NCBI GenBank assembly: GCA_029260415.1
Contig: JAJDDH010000353.1
Span: 1-9,429, forward strand
Direction: 5' to 3'
Source: Phycisphaerales bacterium
GTDB lineage: Bacteria > Planctomycetota > Phycisphaerae > Phycisphaerales > UBA1924
DNA length: 9,429 nt
The position numbers and the translations under genes were made by a program. The notes beneath the pieces are model-generated. The model was not told where the DNA came from and did no database searches. It was given only the letters and a program-made list of their open reading frames with translations. Below are positions 1 through 8,353 of the stretch, piece by piece. Every line of letters begins with the position of its first letter. The stretch's first letter is position 1.

Positions 1-1
1 G

Positions 2-1135
2 GGGGACCTCAAGTCCAAGCGTCACGCGCGGTCGAAGTTCGTCAACACCTACCCGGACCACCAGACCCGGGCGCTGGGCGACGAGGACACGCCCGCGTGC
101 GTCGAACTGCTGGGTCGTTGGAGCTCGCACGGCGACCGCTCGCATGAGGGCGAGCTGACCGATAGCGACACCGAGTCCGCCGTGCTGCGCGAGCGCGACC
201 GCCTCGCCACCGAGCGGGCCCTCGGGTTCCGGCGCGAGCTGGGGCTCACGGGCATGACGCTCTGGGTGGGGGACCGCCTGGCCGGGTTCACGCTGGGTGA
301 GCCGCTGGGGCGGGAGCAGGCGACGGTGCTGATCGAGAAGACGGACCCCGAGTTTCACGGGGCGCCGCAGTACATCTTCTCGGAGTTCTGCCGCACGTGC
401 TGGAGCGACCGGACGCTGATCAACGCGGGCGACGACTGGGGCATCCCGGGGCTGCGGTATACCAAGCAGTCGTACCGCCCGGTGCTACTGATGAGCAAGC
501 ACGTGCTGACGATGGCGCCCGAGCGCGTGCGCCACGAGGAGGCGATGGTGTCGATGCCCTCGCTCAACCCGGTGCACCGCGTCACCCCCCTGCCCGATCC
601 GGCGCCGACGCCGACGTTCGCGATCCGGGCGGGCGCGCCGGCGGACGCTGTTGGGATCCAGGCGGTCGAGGACGAGGCGTTCGCCAGCGACAAGCAGGCG
701 TTCAAGGCGCGTCAGGTCCGGGCGCTGCTGGCCAACCCCCGGGCGTTGGTGCTCGTCGCGACCGAACCCGACGGCGCCATCGTGGGCTGGGCGGTCGGGC
801 TGCTCCGCACCCACACGCACCCGCGCTCGGGCACGCAGCGCCGCTCGGGGCGGGTCTACTCGGTCGCGGTCACATCGGGCGCCCGCGGTCGCGGCATCGG
901 TCGGGCCCTGACGCGGGGTCTGCTCGATTCGTTCCAAGAGCAGGGGGTCCGGCGCGCGTTCCTGGAAGTCCGGGCGACCAACGCGACGGCGATCGCCCTC
1001 TACGAGTCGCTGGGCTTCACCCGGCGAGGCCCGGTTGCCCCGGACTACTACGCGCCGGGGGTGGACGCGATCCGGATGGGGCTGCGGCTGCCTGTGTCTG
1101 ATCCTGTAGGATGCTTGCCCCCAGCTTCGCTCTGA
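2..1135 (+). CDS. DUF2156 (LPG synthase C-like) / GNAT acetyltransferase fusion, 5' partial
   Basis: The frame is open from base 2, so the gene begins left of the window; 377 residues are visible. Residues 1 to about 170 look like the C-terminal DUF2156 / LPG_synthase_C region. It starts with a basic GDLKSKRHARSKF segment like the K-KR-x-I-N-x-F motif of that family and ends with GIPGLRYTKQSYRP, resembling its D-x-G-I-x-G-L-R-x-x-K-x-S-Y signature. Residues about 204-365 are a RimI-like GNAT N-acetyltransferase. The acetyl-CoA loop RGRGIGRA is at 295-302, followed by LEVRATNATAIALYESLGF, the usual motif B region. DUF2156 is itself built from GNAT-type folds, so this is a chain of acyltransferase-like modules. 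Substrates are unknown: family relatives transfer aminoacyl groups to lipids (DUF2156) or acetyl groups to amines (GNAT). A GTG at 182 is an internal codon, not the start, because homology begins before it. No functional link to histidine breakdown is visible. Confidence 0.8.
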   Translation, partial: GDLKSKRHARSKFVNTYPDHQTRALGDEDTPACVELLGRWSSHGDRSHEGELTDSDTESAVLRERDRLATERALGFRRELGLTGMTLWVGDRLAGFTLGEPLGREQATVLIEKTDPEFHGAPQYIFSEFCRTCWSDRTLINAGDDWGIPGLRYTKQSYRPVLLMSKHVLTMAPERVRHEEAMVSMPSLNPVHRVTPLPDPAPTPTFAIRAGAPADAVGIQAVEDEAFASDKQAFKARQVRALLANPRALVLVATEPDGAIVGWAVGLLRTHTHPRSGTQRRSGRVYSVAVTSGARGRGIGRALTRGLLDSFQEQGVRRAFLEVRATNATAIALYESLGFTRRGPVAPDYYAPGVDAIRMGLRLPVSDPVGCLPPASL

Positions 1136-1153
1136 CGCGTGCTGGAGGATCAG
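1098..1153 (+). repeat. 8-bp inverted repeat around the end of the acetyltransferase gene
   Basis: CTGATCCT at 1098-1105 is the exact reverse complement of AGGATCAG at 1146-1153, with a 40-nt loop containing the stop codon of the upstream gene. A second AGGAT at 1108-1112 could pair with the same left arm. The right arm lies just before the ATG at 1159 and includes part of its Shine-Dalgarno-like sequence. It could be a weak RNA structure, but it lacks an adjacent T-run, so it is a poor intrinsic terminator candidate. Confidence 0.3.
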
Positions 1154-1158
1154 GAACC

Positions 1159-1245
1159 ATGCTGTTTTACAGAACATGTATTATCGGACATTGGATCGGG
1201 AGCTTCGGAGCCGTCGCTGAAACCGCCCTACCGTCCCGCCAATGA
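1159..1245 (+). other. possible 28-codon leader ORF coupled to hutH
   Basis: An ATG at 1159 is preceded by purine-rich GGAGGATCAGGAACC, a plausible ribosome binding site. It opens a 28-codon frame beginning MLFYRTCIIGHW and ending in TGA at 1243-1245. That stop overlaps the hutH ATG at 1242 in the sequence ATGA, the classic geometry of translational coupling. hutH has no Shine-Dalgarno of its own: the bases before it read GTCCCGCCA. It contains only one histidine codon, so it is not a histidine-run attenuator. Against coding are the AT-rich codons in its first third (TTT, AGA, TGT, ATT), unlike the neighbours, and the possibility that this AT-rich stretch is the promoter instead. Another in-frame ATG at 1111 would give 44 residues, with a poorer start context. 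Confidence 0.3.
1163..1195 (+). promoter_or_regulatory. AT-rich candidate hutH promoter/operator
   Basis: This is the most AT-rich stretch in the spacer before hutH, in otherwise very GC-rich DNA. TTTACA at 1166-1171 matches five of six bases of a sigma-70 type -35 box, but no good -10 box lies at standard spacing from it. TATTAT at 1179-1184 would suit a -10 box, but has no clear -35 partner. The palindrome ACATGT at 1174-1179 lies between them and could be part of an operator. The elements do not combine into a single convincing promoter. The 3' end of the previous gene is only about 30 bp upstream, so read-through from it is possible. Confidence 0.3.
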
Positions 1246-2771
1246 GCACTTCCCCTGTCCAGATCGATGGTTCCCCGCTCGCCGCTGAGCAGGTCGCGGA
1301 CGTGGCCCGGCGGGGCCGCCCCGTGGCGCTGACGCCCGCGGCGGAGTCGGCGATGCTCGCGGCCCGTGCGGCGCTCGACGCTGTCATGAGCGACGGCGAG
1401 GCCCATTACGGGATCAACACCGGCTTCGGCTCGCTCTCTCGTCAACGCATCGACGACGCGGACCTGCGCGACCTGCAGCGGAACCTGGTCCGGTCGCACG
1501 CGGCCGGGGTTGGGGAGGCGCTGGGTGAGGACGTGGTCCGGGGGATGATGCTGCTGCTTGTCGCGTCTTTGGCCCGGGGGCGGTCGGCGATCCGGGTCGA
1601 GACGGCGCGCCTGATCGCGGGGCTGCTCAACGCGGGCGTGACGCCAGTCGTGCCGTCGATCGGGTCGGTCGGGGCGTCGGGGGATCTGGCGCCGCTGGCG
1701 CACGCGGCGTTGGTGCTGCTGGGCGAGGGCGAGGCGACGCACAAGGGCGAGGTTCTGACCGGGGGCGAGGCGCTCAGACGGGCGGGGCTGCAGCCCGTCA
1801 CGCTCGAGGCGAAGGAAGGCCTGGCGCTGATCAACGGGACGCACCTGATGGCGGCGCGCCTGGCGCTGCTCTGGGAGGACCTGGATCACCTGTTCGACGC
1901 GGCCCTGGCCGCTGCGGCGATGTCGATCGACGCCTGCCGCGGGACGGACTCGTTCCTGGATCCTCGGGTGTACGTCGCCCGCAACCAGGCGGGCTCGACG
2001 CGGGCGGCGGACCGGATCCGGGGCCTGCTCGAGGGCAGCGAGATCCTGCCCAGCCACGCGGAGAACGACCCCAGGGTGCAGGACCCCTACTCGATCCGGT
2101 GCGCGCCGATGGTGCTGGGCGCCGCGTGGGACGCGCTGCGGTACGCCAAGCAGCGACTGGATGATGAGCTGGGCGCCGTGACGGACAACCCGCTGCTCTT
2201 CACCGACGATGACGGGGGCAACGCGATCGCGATTAGCGCCGGCGCGTTCCACGGCATGGCAATGGCGATCCCCCTCGACACGTGCGCCATCGCGATCTCG
2301 CACATCGCGGGCATCAGCGAGCGCCGGGTGTACCACATGCTCTCGGCGTTCGACGAGCAGTCGCACCTGCCCCCCTACCTCAGCCCCAAGCCCGGGCTGC
2401 ACTCGGGGCTGATGATCGCGCAGTACACCAGCGCGGCGCTGTGCAACGAGATCATCACGCTGGCGACGCCCGCGAGCGTGTCGAACATCTCCACGAGCGC
2501 GGGGATGGAGGACTACAACTCGTTCGGGCCCACGAGCGCGTACCAGGCGGACCGGGGGATGAGACTCGCACGCCAGGTCGTCGCGATCGAGCTGCTGTGC
2601 GCCGCGCAGGGGATCGAGAGCCACCGCCCGCTGAAATCCGGTACGGGCGTGGAGCGGGCGCACGCGCTGGTGCGCTCGGTCGTTCCCGTGCTGACCGAGG
2701 ATCGCCCCCCCGCTCCCGATATCCGGGCGATCGAGGGGTTGATCGCCCGCGGCGCCTTCACCTGGTCGTAA
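1242..2771 (+). CDS. hutH: histidine ammonia-lyase
   Basis: HutH removes ammonia from L-histidine to give trans-urocanate, the first step of the hut pathway, in the cytoplasm. The protein is 509 residues, normal for the family. The Ala-Ser-Gly triad that cyclises into the MIO electrophile is at 145-147 in GSVGASGDLAPLAH. Other active-site positions known from the Pseudomonas enzyme are in place: Tyr56 in HYGINTGFG, His86 in RSHAAG (the histidine-type selectivity residue), Asn198 in INGTH, Tyr283 and Arg286 in DPYSIR, and Glu423. Around Glu423 the usual NQEDHVSM-type motif reads GMEDYNSF, an unusual variant. The ATG at 1242 has no Shine-Dalgarno and overlaps the stop of a possible leader ORF. 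The gene ends 4 bp from a convergent minus-strand gene. Other family members act on tyrosine or phenylalanine, but His86 and the three other hut genes nearby make histidine the likely substrate. Confidence 0.96.
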   Translation: MSTSPVQIDGSPLAAEQVADVARRGRPVALTPAAESAMLAARAALDAVMSDGEAHYGINTGFGSLSRQRIDDADLRDLQRNLVRSHAAGVGEALGEDVVRGMMLLLVASLARGRSAIRVETARLIAGLLNAGVTPVVPSIGSVGASGDLAPLAHAALVLLGEGEATHKGEVLTGGEALRRAGLQPVTLEAKEGLALINGTHLMAARLALLWEDLDHLFDAALAAAAMSIDACRGTDSFLDPRVYVARNQAGSTRAADRIRGLLEGSEILPSHAENDPRVQDPYSIRCAPMVLGAAWDALRYAKQRLDDELGAVTDNPLLFTDDDGGNAIAISAGAFHGMAMAIPLDTCAIAISHIAGISERRVYHMLSAFDEQSHLPPYLSPKPGLHSGLMIAQYTSAALCNEIITLATPASVSNISTSAGMEDYNSFGPTSAYQADRGMRLARQVVAIELLCAAQGIESHRPLKSGTGVERAHALVRSVVPVLTEDRPPAPDIRAIEGLIARGAFTWS

Positions 2772-2775
2772 GGCT

Positions 2776-4881
2776 TTACAGTTCCGGGATGCCCAGGGCC
2801 TCGCGGGCGCCCTCGTTCTGGGGCATCTCCAGGTATTCCTCGAGCTCCCAGGTGGACAGCTTCTGCACGTGGTTGTCTGCGAACCCGACGTTCGTCTCCC
2901 ACCCCGTGTAGAGCAGCATCGCCCGGTCGATGGCGATGATCTGGTCGCTGTCGAACGAGAAGGCGCGCTCGCCGGGCAGGTCGAACCACATGGCGATGTC
3001 GGGCTTACCGTCGCCGACGGGGCCGAAGGGGGACTCGAGCATCTCGGCGCTGATGAAGCCGTCCGCGATGAGCGCGTCGAACGACGCGGGCATCTGATCG
3101 TTGTTCTCACCCATGTAGACGATGGCCCCCTGGATCGTGCCGCGGACCTGCGTGGCGCTCTTGAGCTGGCGGGCCGACTCGCGGGCCTTGCCCAGCGCGG
3201 GGAGCATGACCCCCCCACCGATGGCCGCGATGGCGACGCCCTGGACGTCCGCGATGCTCGCGGTGCCCGCGGCCATGTTGACGAGCATGGAGCGGTCGGC
3301 CTTGGCGTCGACCATGTAGTCGTCGCCGACCCAGTAGGCGATCATGCCGAAGGGGCGGACGTCCGTGTTGAACTCGTGGAAGGCGGGCATGAGGGGGCTG
3401 GCGACGCGGTCGGGCGCGTCGGGCGAGCGGAGCCCGTTGGCCAGGCCCGAGAGCATGAGGTTGACCATGCCGTAGCCGCGACGGGCCAGGCGTGGCGTGT
3501 CGGCGAAGGTGACGCTGCTGGCGCCCTGCTCGGGCATGCGGGAGAGGATCGCGGCCTGGAAGCTCTCGCTGTCCAGGACGCTGTCTTTGCCCGACTTGAG
3601 CTGGGCGATGGCGGCGTCCAGCGAGCCCGGGGAGAGCGCGACGACCAGGCGCCCCTTGGCGATCGCCCAGGAGAGCTCCAGCGGGACGGGCAGGCCCGGT
3701 GTCATGAGGGTGAAGACCTCGCTGCCGTGGCGCTTGGAGCTGTGGATGCGGAGGTAGCCGCGGGCCTGGTCCGTCATTTCCTGGTTGAAGCGGGTGACGA
3801 GCTTGTTGTGGGCGCGGGCGAGACGGGCGGTGTCGCGGACATCGAGCAGGAGGACGCTCGAGAGCAGGCCGCCGCCGCCGGTGGAGTCGGACATGTAGAG
3901 GGTCTGGCGCGGGCCCATGTTCTCCAGGACGTCGGCGCGGGCGTCGAAGCCGAGCTCACGCTCGATCTCCCCGAAGATGTCCTCGCCGGTTTCTTGTTCA
4001 ATGGCCTCGGCCATCTCGATCAGGACCTGGAACGACGCGGGCTTGGCGTACAGACGCACCGCGTCTCGCGGGATCACGCGGAGCGCGGCACGATCAAACA
4101 CCACGTCCGGGCCGGCGCCCGAGGCGTTCATCAGCTCCGCGACGTTGTGCAGCTTGGCGATCATGACCGTCGCGTCATCGGTCGCGCCCATCGCGTACTC
4201 GATGGTCGGGGCGCCCTCGCCCAGCCAGCCGCTTTCGGTCATCATGTGCGCCATCTCGGGGCTGTCGCGCTCGATCATGGGCAGGATGAACATGGAGAGA
4301 CCCTCCAGGTCCACGCGCATCTGCATCAGCGTCGTTGCGCCATCGGGCATCAGCGGGGAGTTGAGATCGAGCGACGCGGGCTCGGCGGCGCCCACGCGAA
4401 CACTCGCGGCCTGACCGCCGGCGGTCTCGAACAGGCCCATCGAGCCCGGACCCGCGGGCGAGTCGAACATCATCGCGCCGCTGTCGTCCTGCTCCATGGG
4501 CACCCCGCCCATCTGGGCGAAGCGGGCGAGGCGCTCGACGACGGAGGCCGCGGTCGCGTCGCCCGAGGGGCGGGAGCTCAGGCCCAGAGCGATGCCGGGC
4601 TGTTCTTCGGAGAGGCTGACCTCGAGGGCCATGGCGCCGCTCAAGACGTCCCAGGCCAGGCCGATCGCCTGCCCGGCCTCGGGCTCGAGTTCCAGCTCGT
4701 GCTCGAGTTCCAGCAGGCGCTGGCCCAGGAGCTTGAAGGCGTTGTAGGCGGCCGCGTCCTTGCCCGTCGCGGCGCACGCGTCGAGGCCCGCGAAGCGGTA
4801 CTCAAGGATGGTGTTCTGGGCGCTGGTCGGAGCCGCGAGGCTCGCCAGAGCGATGGCGGAAACGGTCAGTGTTCGATGCAT
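2776..4881 (-). CDS. secreted DUF3352-like protein with pilin-like C-terminal region
   Basis: A 701-residue protein starting at the ATG read from 4881. Upstream lies a purine-rich GGGGAG (plus 4891-4896) nine bases from the ATG. Residues 1-21 form a signal peptide (basic MHR, hydrophobic core, cleavage expected after Thr-Ser-Ala, before Gln22), so it is probably exported. Residues 57-68 are a twofold acidic repeat, LELEHE LELEPE. The middle (about 280-530) resembles DUF3352-type proteins, for example LGFDARADVLENMGP and the AKGRLVVALSPGSLDAAIAQL segment. Residues about 545-575 hold a hydrophobic, Gly/Ala-rich stretch then LPALGKARESARQL, very like the start of DUF1559/type II pseudopilins but internal. 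The end carries VGFADNHVQKLS (665-676), like their FADGHV motif. Function is unknown; it sits between hutH and hutU on the opposite strand, with no evident role in histidine breakdown. The frame stays open upstream of 4881, but that part is antisense to hutU and is not counted. Confidence 0.85.
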   Translation of the reverse strand: MHRTLTVSAIALASLAAPTSAQNTILEYRFAGLDACAATGKDAAAYNAFKLLGQRLLELEHELELEPEAGQAIGLAWDVLSGAMALEVSLSEEQPGIALGLSSRPSGDATAASVVERLARFAQMGGVPMEQDDSGAMMFDSPAGPGSMGLFETAGGQAASVRVGAAEPASLDLNSPLMPDGATTLMQMRVDLEGLSMFILPMIERDSPEMAHMMTESGWLGEGAPTIEYAMGATDDATVMIAKLHNVAELMNASGAGPDVVFDRAALRVIPRDAVRLYAKPASFQVLIEMAEAIEQETGEDIFGEIERELGFDARADVLENMGPRQTLYMSDSTGGGGLLSSVLLLDVRDTARLARAHNKLVTRFNQEMTDQARGYLRIHSSKRHGSEVFTLMTPGLPVPLELSWAIAKGRLVVALSPGSLDAAIAQLKSGKDSVLDSESFQAAILSRMPEQGASSVTFADTPRLARRGYGMVNLMLSGLANGLRSPDAPDRVASPLMPAFHEFNTDVRPFGMIAYWVGDDYMVDAKADRSMLVNMAAGTASIADVQGVAIAAIGGGVMLPALGKARESARQLKSATQVRGTIQGAIVYMGENNDQMPASFDALIADGFISAEMLESPFGPVGDGKPDIAMWFDLPGERAFSFDSDQIIAIDRAMLLYTGWETNVGFADNHVQKLSTWELEEYLEMPQNEGAREALGIPEL
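4683..4714 (-). repeat. direct repeat, 14 bp at 18-bp period
   Basis: GCTCGAGTTCCAGC occurs exactly at 4683-4696 and again at 4701-4714, one 18-bp unit apart. In the minus-strand gene this encodes the two hexapeptides LELEHE and LELEPE (residues 57-68). It looks like a recent in-frame duplication that extends an acidic helix. Confidence 0.7.
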
Positions 4882-4890
4882 GGTGTTGGA

Positions 4891-4926
4891 CTCCCCTTCC
4901 GGCCTGTCGGGCCTCGCCTGAGTGTA
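4891..4926 (-). promoter_or_regulatory. promoter -10 and RBS for the secreted DUF3352-like gene
   Basis: On the minus strand TGCCTACACTCAGG contains TACACT (plus 4921-4926), a candidate -10 box close to the TACACTC and TAAACTC boxes before hutG and hutU. A start about seven bases downstream would leave a leader of about 33 nt. This leader contains GGGGAG (plus 4891-4896) as ribosome binding site. No clear -35 box is seen. Confidence 0.4.
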
Positions 4927-4954
4927 GGCAAAGCGGGCGAGAACACGTGATTGG

Positions 4955-4971
4955 GGGTGATAAACTCGGGA
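4955..4971 (+). promoter_or_regulatory. hutU promoter, extended -10 block
   Basis: GGGTGATAAACTCGGGA contains an extended -10 like element, TG-A-TAAACT at 4958-4966. Fifteen of its 17 bases are identical to the block before hutG at 7457-7473. A transcription start near 4973-4975 would place the hutU ribosome binding site at the very 5' end of the mRNA. No convincing -35 box is visible, as is common with extended -10 promoters. Confidence 0.5.
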
Positions 4972-4973
4972 CA

Positions 4974-4977
4974 GGAG
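4974..4977 (+). promoter_or_regulatory. hutU: hutU ribosome binding site
   Basis: GGAG at 4974-4977 lies six bases before the ATG at 4984. It decides the start in favour of 4984 over an in-frame TTG at 4951, which lies upstream of the predicted -10 element. Confidence 0.65.
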
Positions 4978-4983
4978 ACCCGC

Positions 4984-6732
<1,749 letters not shown>

Positions 6733-6734
6733 AG

Positions 6735-7436
6735 CTAGGACCGACCCGCCTTGGGGAACACCTCAACCTTCGACCCCTCCGCCAGCACGACCGAGACCGG
6801 CTCGCGGTCCTGCAGCATCGCCCACTCGGGGCCGTAGACCCGGGCCCAGTCGAGATCGAGATGCAGCATTGCGTCCGGGTAGACACGCCACTTCGGGTGG
6901 CGGACCTCGTAGGTCAGGGTCTTGCCCTTGCGATCGACGCCGAAGCCCCACTGGTGCTCCTTGAACCAATGCTCGGCGGAGTCCTCGCCGGGGAGGACGG
7001 GGGGCGCCTTCGCGTTGACCCCGATGAAGTGCGGGCCCTGGTCGTGGAGCGTGTACGCGGTCTCGATGCGCCCGTCGTGCTCGCGGACGCTCGCGTCGAG
7101 GCGGCGGGTGATGTACGGCTCGTTGTAGACGGAGCGGGCGACGGTGGAGATGGCGCGCCGACCGACGATCTCGCGGATGAACATCACGCCGCGGCGCTCG
7201 CCCGAGCGGACGTAGAAGCGCAGGTTGATCTCGGGGAAGGTGACGTGCCCGGGGATGCGGACGCCGCGGAGGCGGGTGTCGTCGAACATGAACGCGACAA
7301 GGCTGACGCACGCTCGCCCCTCGAAGCGGTCCAGCTCAAGCCCGGCCGGCAGTCTGGGCAGGAGGACCGAATCGTCCACGTGGAAGCTGATCAGGGCGAG
7401 GTGCTCCCATCGCGCGGTGAGGAAGGGCGAGGCCAT
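6735..7436 (-). CDS. DUF2071 domain protein (COG3361-like)
   Basis: A 233-residue protein that matches the DUF2071 family across its length. It begins with a Trp/Leu-rich LTARWEHLALISFHVD segment and LLPRLPAGLELDRFEGRA. These are followed by FPEINLRFYVR and the Arg/Gly motif GERRGVMFIREIVGRR, the usual order in this family. The C-terminal half includes EHWFKEHQWGFG and HPKWRVYPDAMLHLDLDWARVYG. No signal peptide or membrane helix is seen, so it is probably cytoplasmic. The biochemical role of the family is not established and I assign none. It is convergent with hutU (2 bp apart) and divergent from hutG (41 bp apart). The ATG at 7436 has no clear Shine-Dalgarno, and a TACCCT sits a few bases upstream, suggesting a leaderless or near-leaderless message. 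Its place inside the hut cluster may be chance. Confidence 0.88.
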   Translation of the reverse strand: MASPFLTARWEHLALISFHVDDSVLLPRLPAGLELDRFEGRACVSLVAFMFDDTRLRGVRIPGHVTFPEINLRFYVRSGERRGVMFIREIVGRRAISTVARSVYNEPYITRRLDASVREHDGRIETAYTLHDQGPHFIGVNAKAPPVLPGEDSAEHWFKEHQWGFGVDRKGKTLTYEVRHPKWRVYPDAMLHLDLDWARVYGPEWAMLQDREPVSVVLAEGSKVEVFPKAGRS

Positions 7437-7442
7437 CCCAAG

Positions 7443-7448
7443 AGGGTA
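7443..7448 (-). promoter_or_regulatory. candidate -10 box of the DUF2071 gene
   Basis: The minus strand reads TTACCCTCTTGGG directly before the ATG at 7436. TACCCT at 7443-7448 resembles the TAmACTC boxes of the neighbouring genes and would start transcription at or next to the A of the ATG. No Shine-Dalgarno fits in the remaining bases. The resemblance is modest. Confidence 0.3.
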
Positions 7449-7456
7449 ACGCCAGC

Positions 7457-7473
7457 GGGTGATACACTCGCGA
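7457..7473 (+). promoter_or_regulatory. hutG promoter, extended -10 block
   Basis: GGGTGATACACTCGCGA carries TG-A-TACACT at 7460-7468 and matches the hutU block at 15 of 17 positions. A start site about seven bases past the box falls at 7475-7478, at or just before the hutG ATG at 7478. No ribosome binding site is present, so a leaderless hutGI transcript is the simplest reading. Confidence 0.5.
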
Positions 7474-7477
7474 TCCG

Positions 7478-8353
7478 ATGAGCCTCCCCCACTGCCAGCC
7501 CGGTGTTTGGCCCGACGAGATCCCGAGCGGGCGGTTCGCGTCCACGATCCGTCGCGACTCGCCCGAGGGCTGCCGCGTCGGGCTGCTGGGGATGCCCGAC
7601 GAGCTTGGCGTGCGCCTCAACGGGGGACGGCCGGGCGCGTCCGAGGGTCCGTCGGCGTTTCGCGCGGCGCTGGCCCGCTACGGCGCGGCCCAGGCCAGCG
7701 GCATCAACTGGCCGGTCGTCTACGACGCGGGCGACATCCAGCCCAGCGACGATCTTGACGAGACGCACGACCGGGTGAGCGCCGCCGTCGAGGCGATGCT
7801 CGCGGCGGACCTGCTGCCCATCGGGATCGGGGGCGGGCACGACCTGACGTACGCGTTTGTCCGCCCGGTCGCGACGCGGTTGACCGGGATGGTCGGGCTG
7901 TACTTCGACGCCCACCTGGACGTGCGGGCGGAACAGGGGTCGGGGATGCCCTTCCGCAGGCTGGTCGAGGACTGCTCCGTGCGCGGGCTCCACGTGCAGG
8001 GGCTCGACCGCTTTGCCAACAGCGACGAGCACGTGACCTGGTTCCAGGGGCACGGCGGGCATATCGACGGGCTCGGCCCGACCGACCCGCTGCCCGAGGG
8101 CGACCTGTTCGTCTCGCTGGATCTGGACGTGATCGATCAGGCGTTCGCCCCGGGCGTGAGCGCGATGAACCCCAATGGGTGGACGCCCGAGCAGGCTGAG
8201 GCGTGGGTGCGGGCAGCGGGGAAATGCCCGCGCGTGCGGTGCTTTGACATCATGGAGCTGAGCCCCCCCAACGACGCCCAGGGGCGGACCGCGCGCCTCG
8301 CGGCGAGGCTGTTCCTGGCATTCCTCGAGTCGTTTACGGAGCGAGCGCGATGA
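7478..8353 (+). CDS. hutG: formimidoylglutamase, arginase-family ureohydrolase
   Basis: The predicted reaction is hydrolysis of N-formimino-L-glutamate to L-glutamate and formamide, the last step of the short hut route. The protein has 291 residues. All six manganese ligands of the ureohydrolase fold are visible: His121 in GGGHDLTYA; Asp144, His146 and Asp148 in DAHLD; Asp215 and Asp217 in SLDLDVID. DIMELSPPND near the end matches the conserved E-L-x-P segment. The N-terminal GVRLNGGRPGASEGPSAFR is typical of formimidoylglutamase-like members. Arginase and agmatinase share the metal site, so the substrate is inferred from the context with hutH, hutU and hutI. The ATG at 7478 has no Shine-Dalgarno but follows a promoter-like block directly. 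Its stop overlaps the hutI start by ATGA (8350-8353), indicating translational coupling. Confidence 0.9.
   Translation: MSLPHCQPGVWPDEIPSGRFASTIRRDSPEGCRVGLLGMPDELGVRLNGGRPGASEGPSAFRAALARYGAAQASGINWPVVYDAGDIQPSDDLDETHDRVSAAVEAMLAADLLPIGIGGGHDLTYAFVRPVATRLTGMVGLYFDAHLDVRAEQGSGMPFRRLVEDCSVRGLHVQGLDRFANSDEHVTWFQGHGGHIDGLGPTDPLPEGDLFVSLDLDVIDQAFAPGVSAMNPNGWTPEQAEAWVRAAGKCPRVRCFDIMELSPPNDAQGRTARLAARLFLAFLESFTERAR

Noticed and set aside
2764..2782. Small palindrome GTAAGGCTTTAC between hutH and the convergent gene as a terminator
   Set aside because: The stem is only 4-5 bp with no T-run on either strand; too weak to call.
1167..3218. Long minus-strand open frame (683 codons) antisense to hutH
   Set aside because: Its translation is Arg/Pro-rich low-complexity typical of the antisense shadow of a GC-rich gene. 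It lies over hutH, which has clear active-site motifs.
1171..4948. AGAACATGT (1171-1179) before hutH and AGAACACGT (4940-4948) before hutU as a shared operator
   Set aside because: Eight of nine bases match, but a match this good is expected by chance between two 100-bp spacers, and it is missing before hutG.
2869..4950. Plus-strand open frame of 693 codons opposite the secreted protein
   Set aside because: The translation is repetitive Gly/Ala/His/Asp-rich and lacks domain motifs; it is the shadow of the real minus-strand gene.
4951..4983. TTG at 4951 as an upstream start of hutU
   Set aside because: It lies upstream of the predicted -10 element, has no ribosome binding site and would add residues without homology; ATG 4984 has GGAG six bases upstream.
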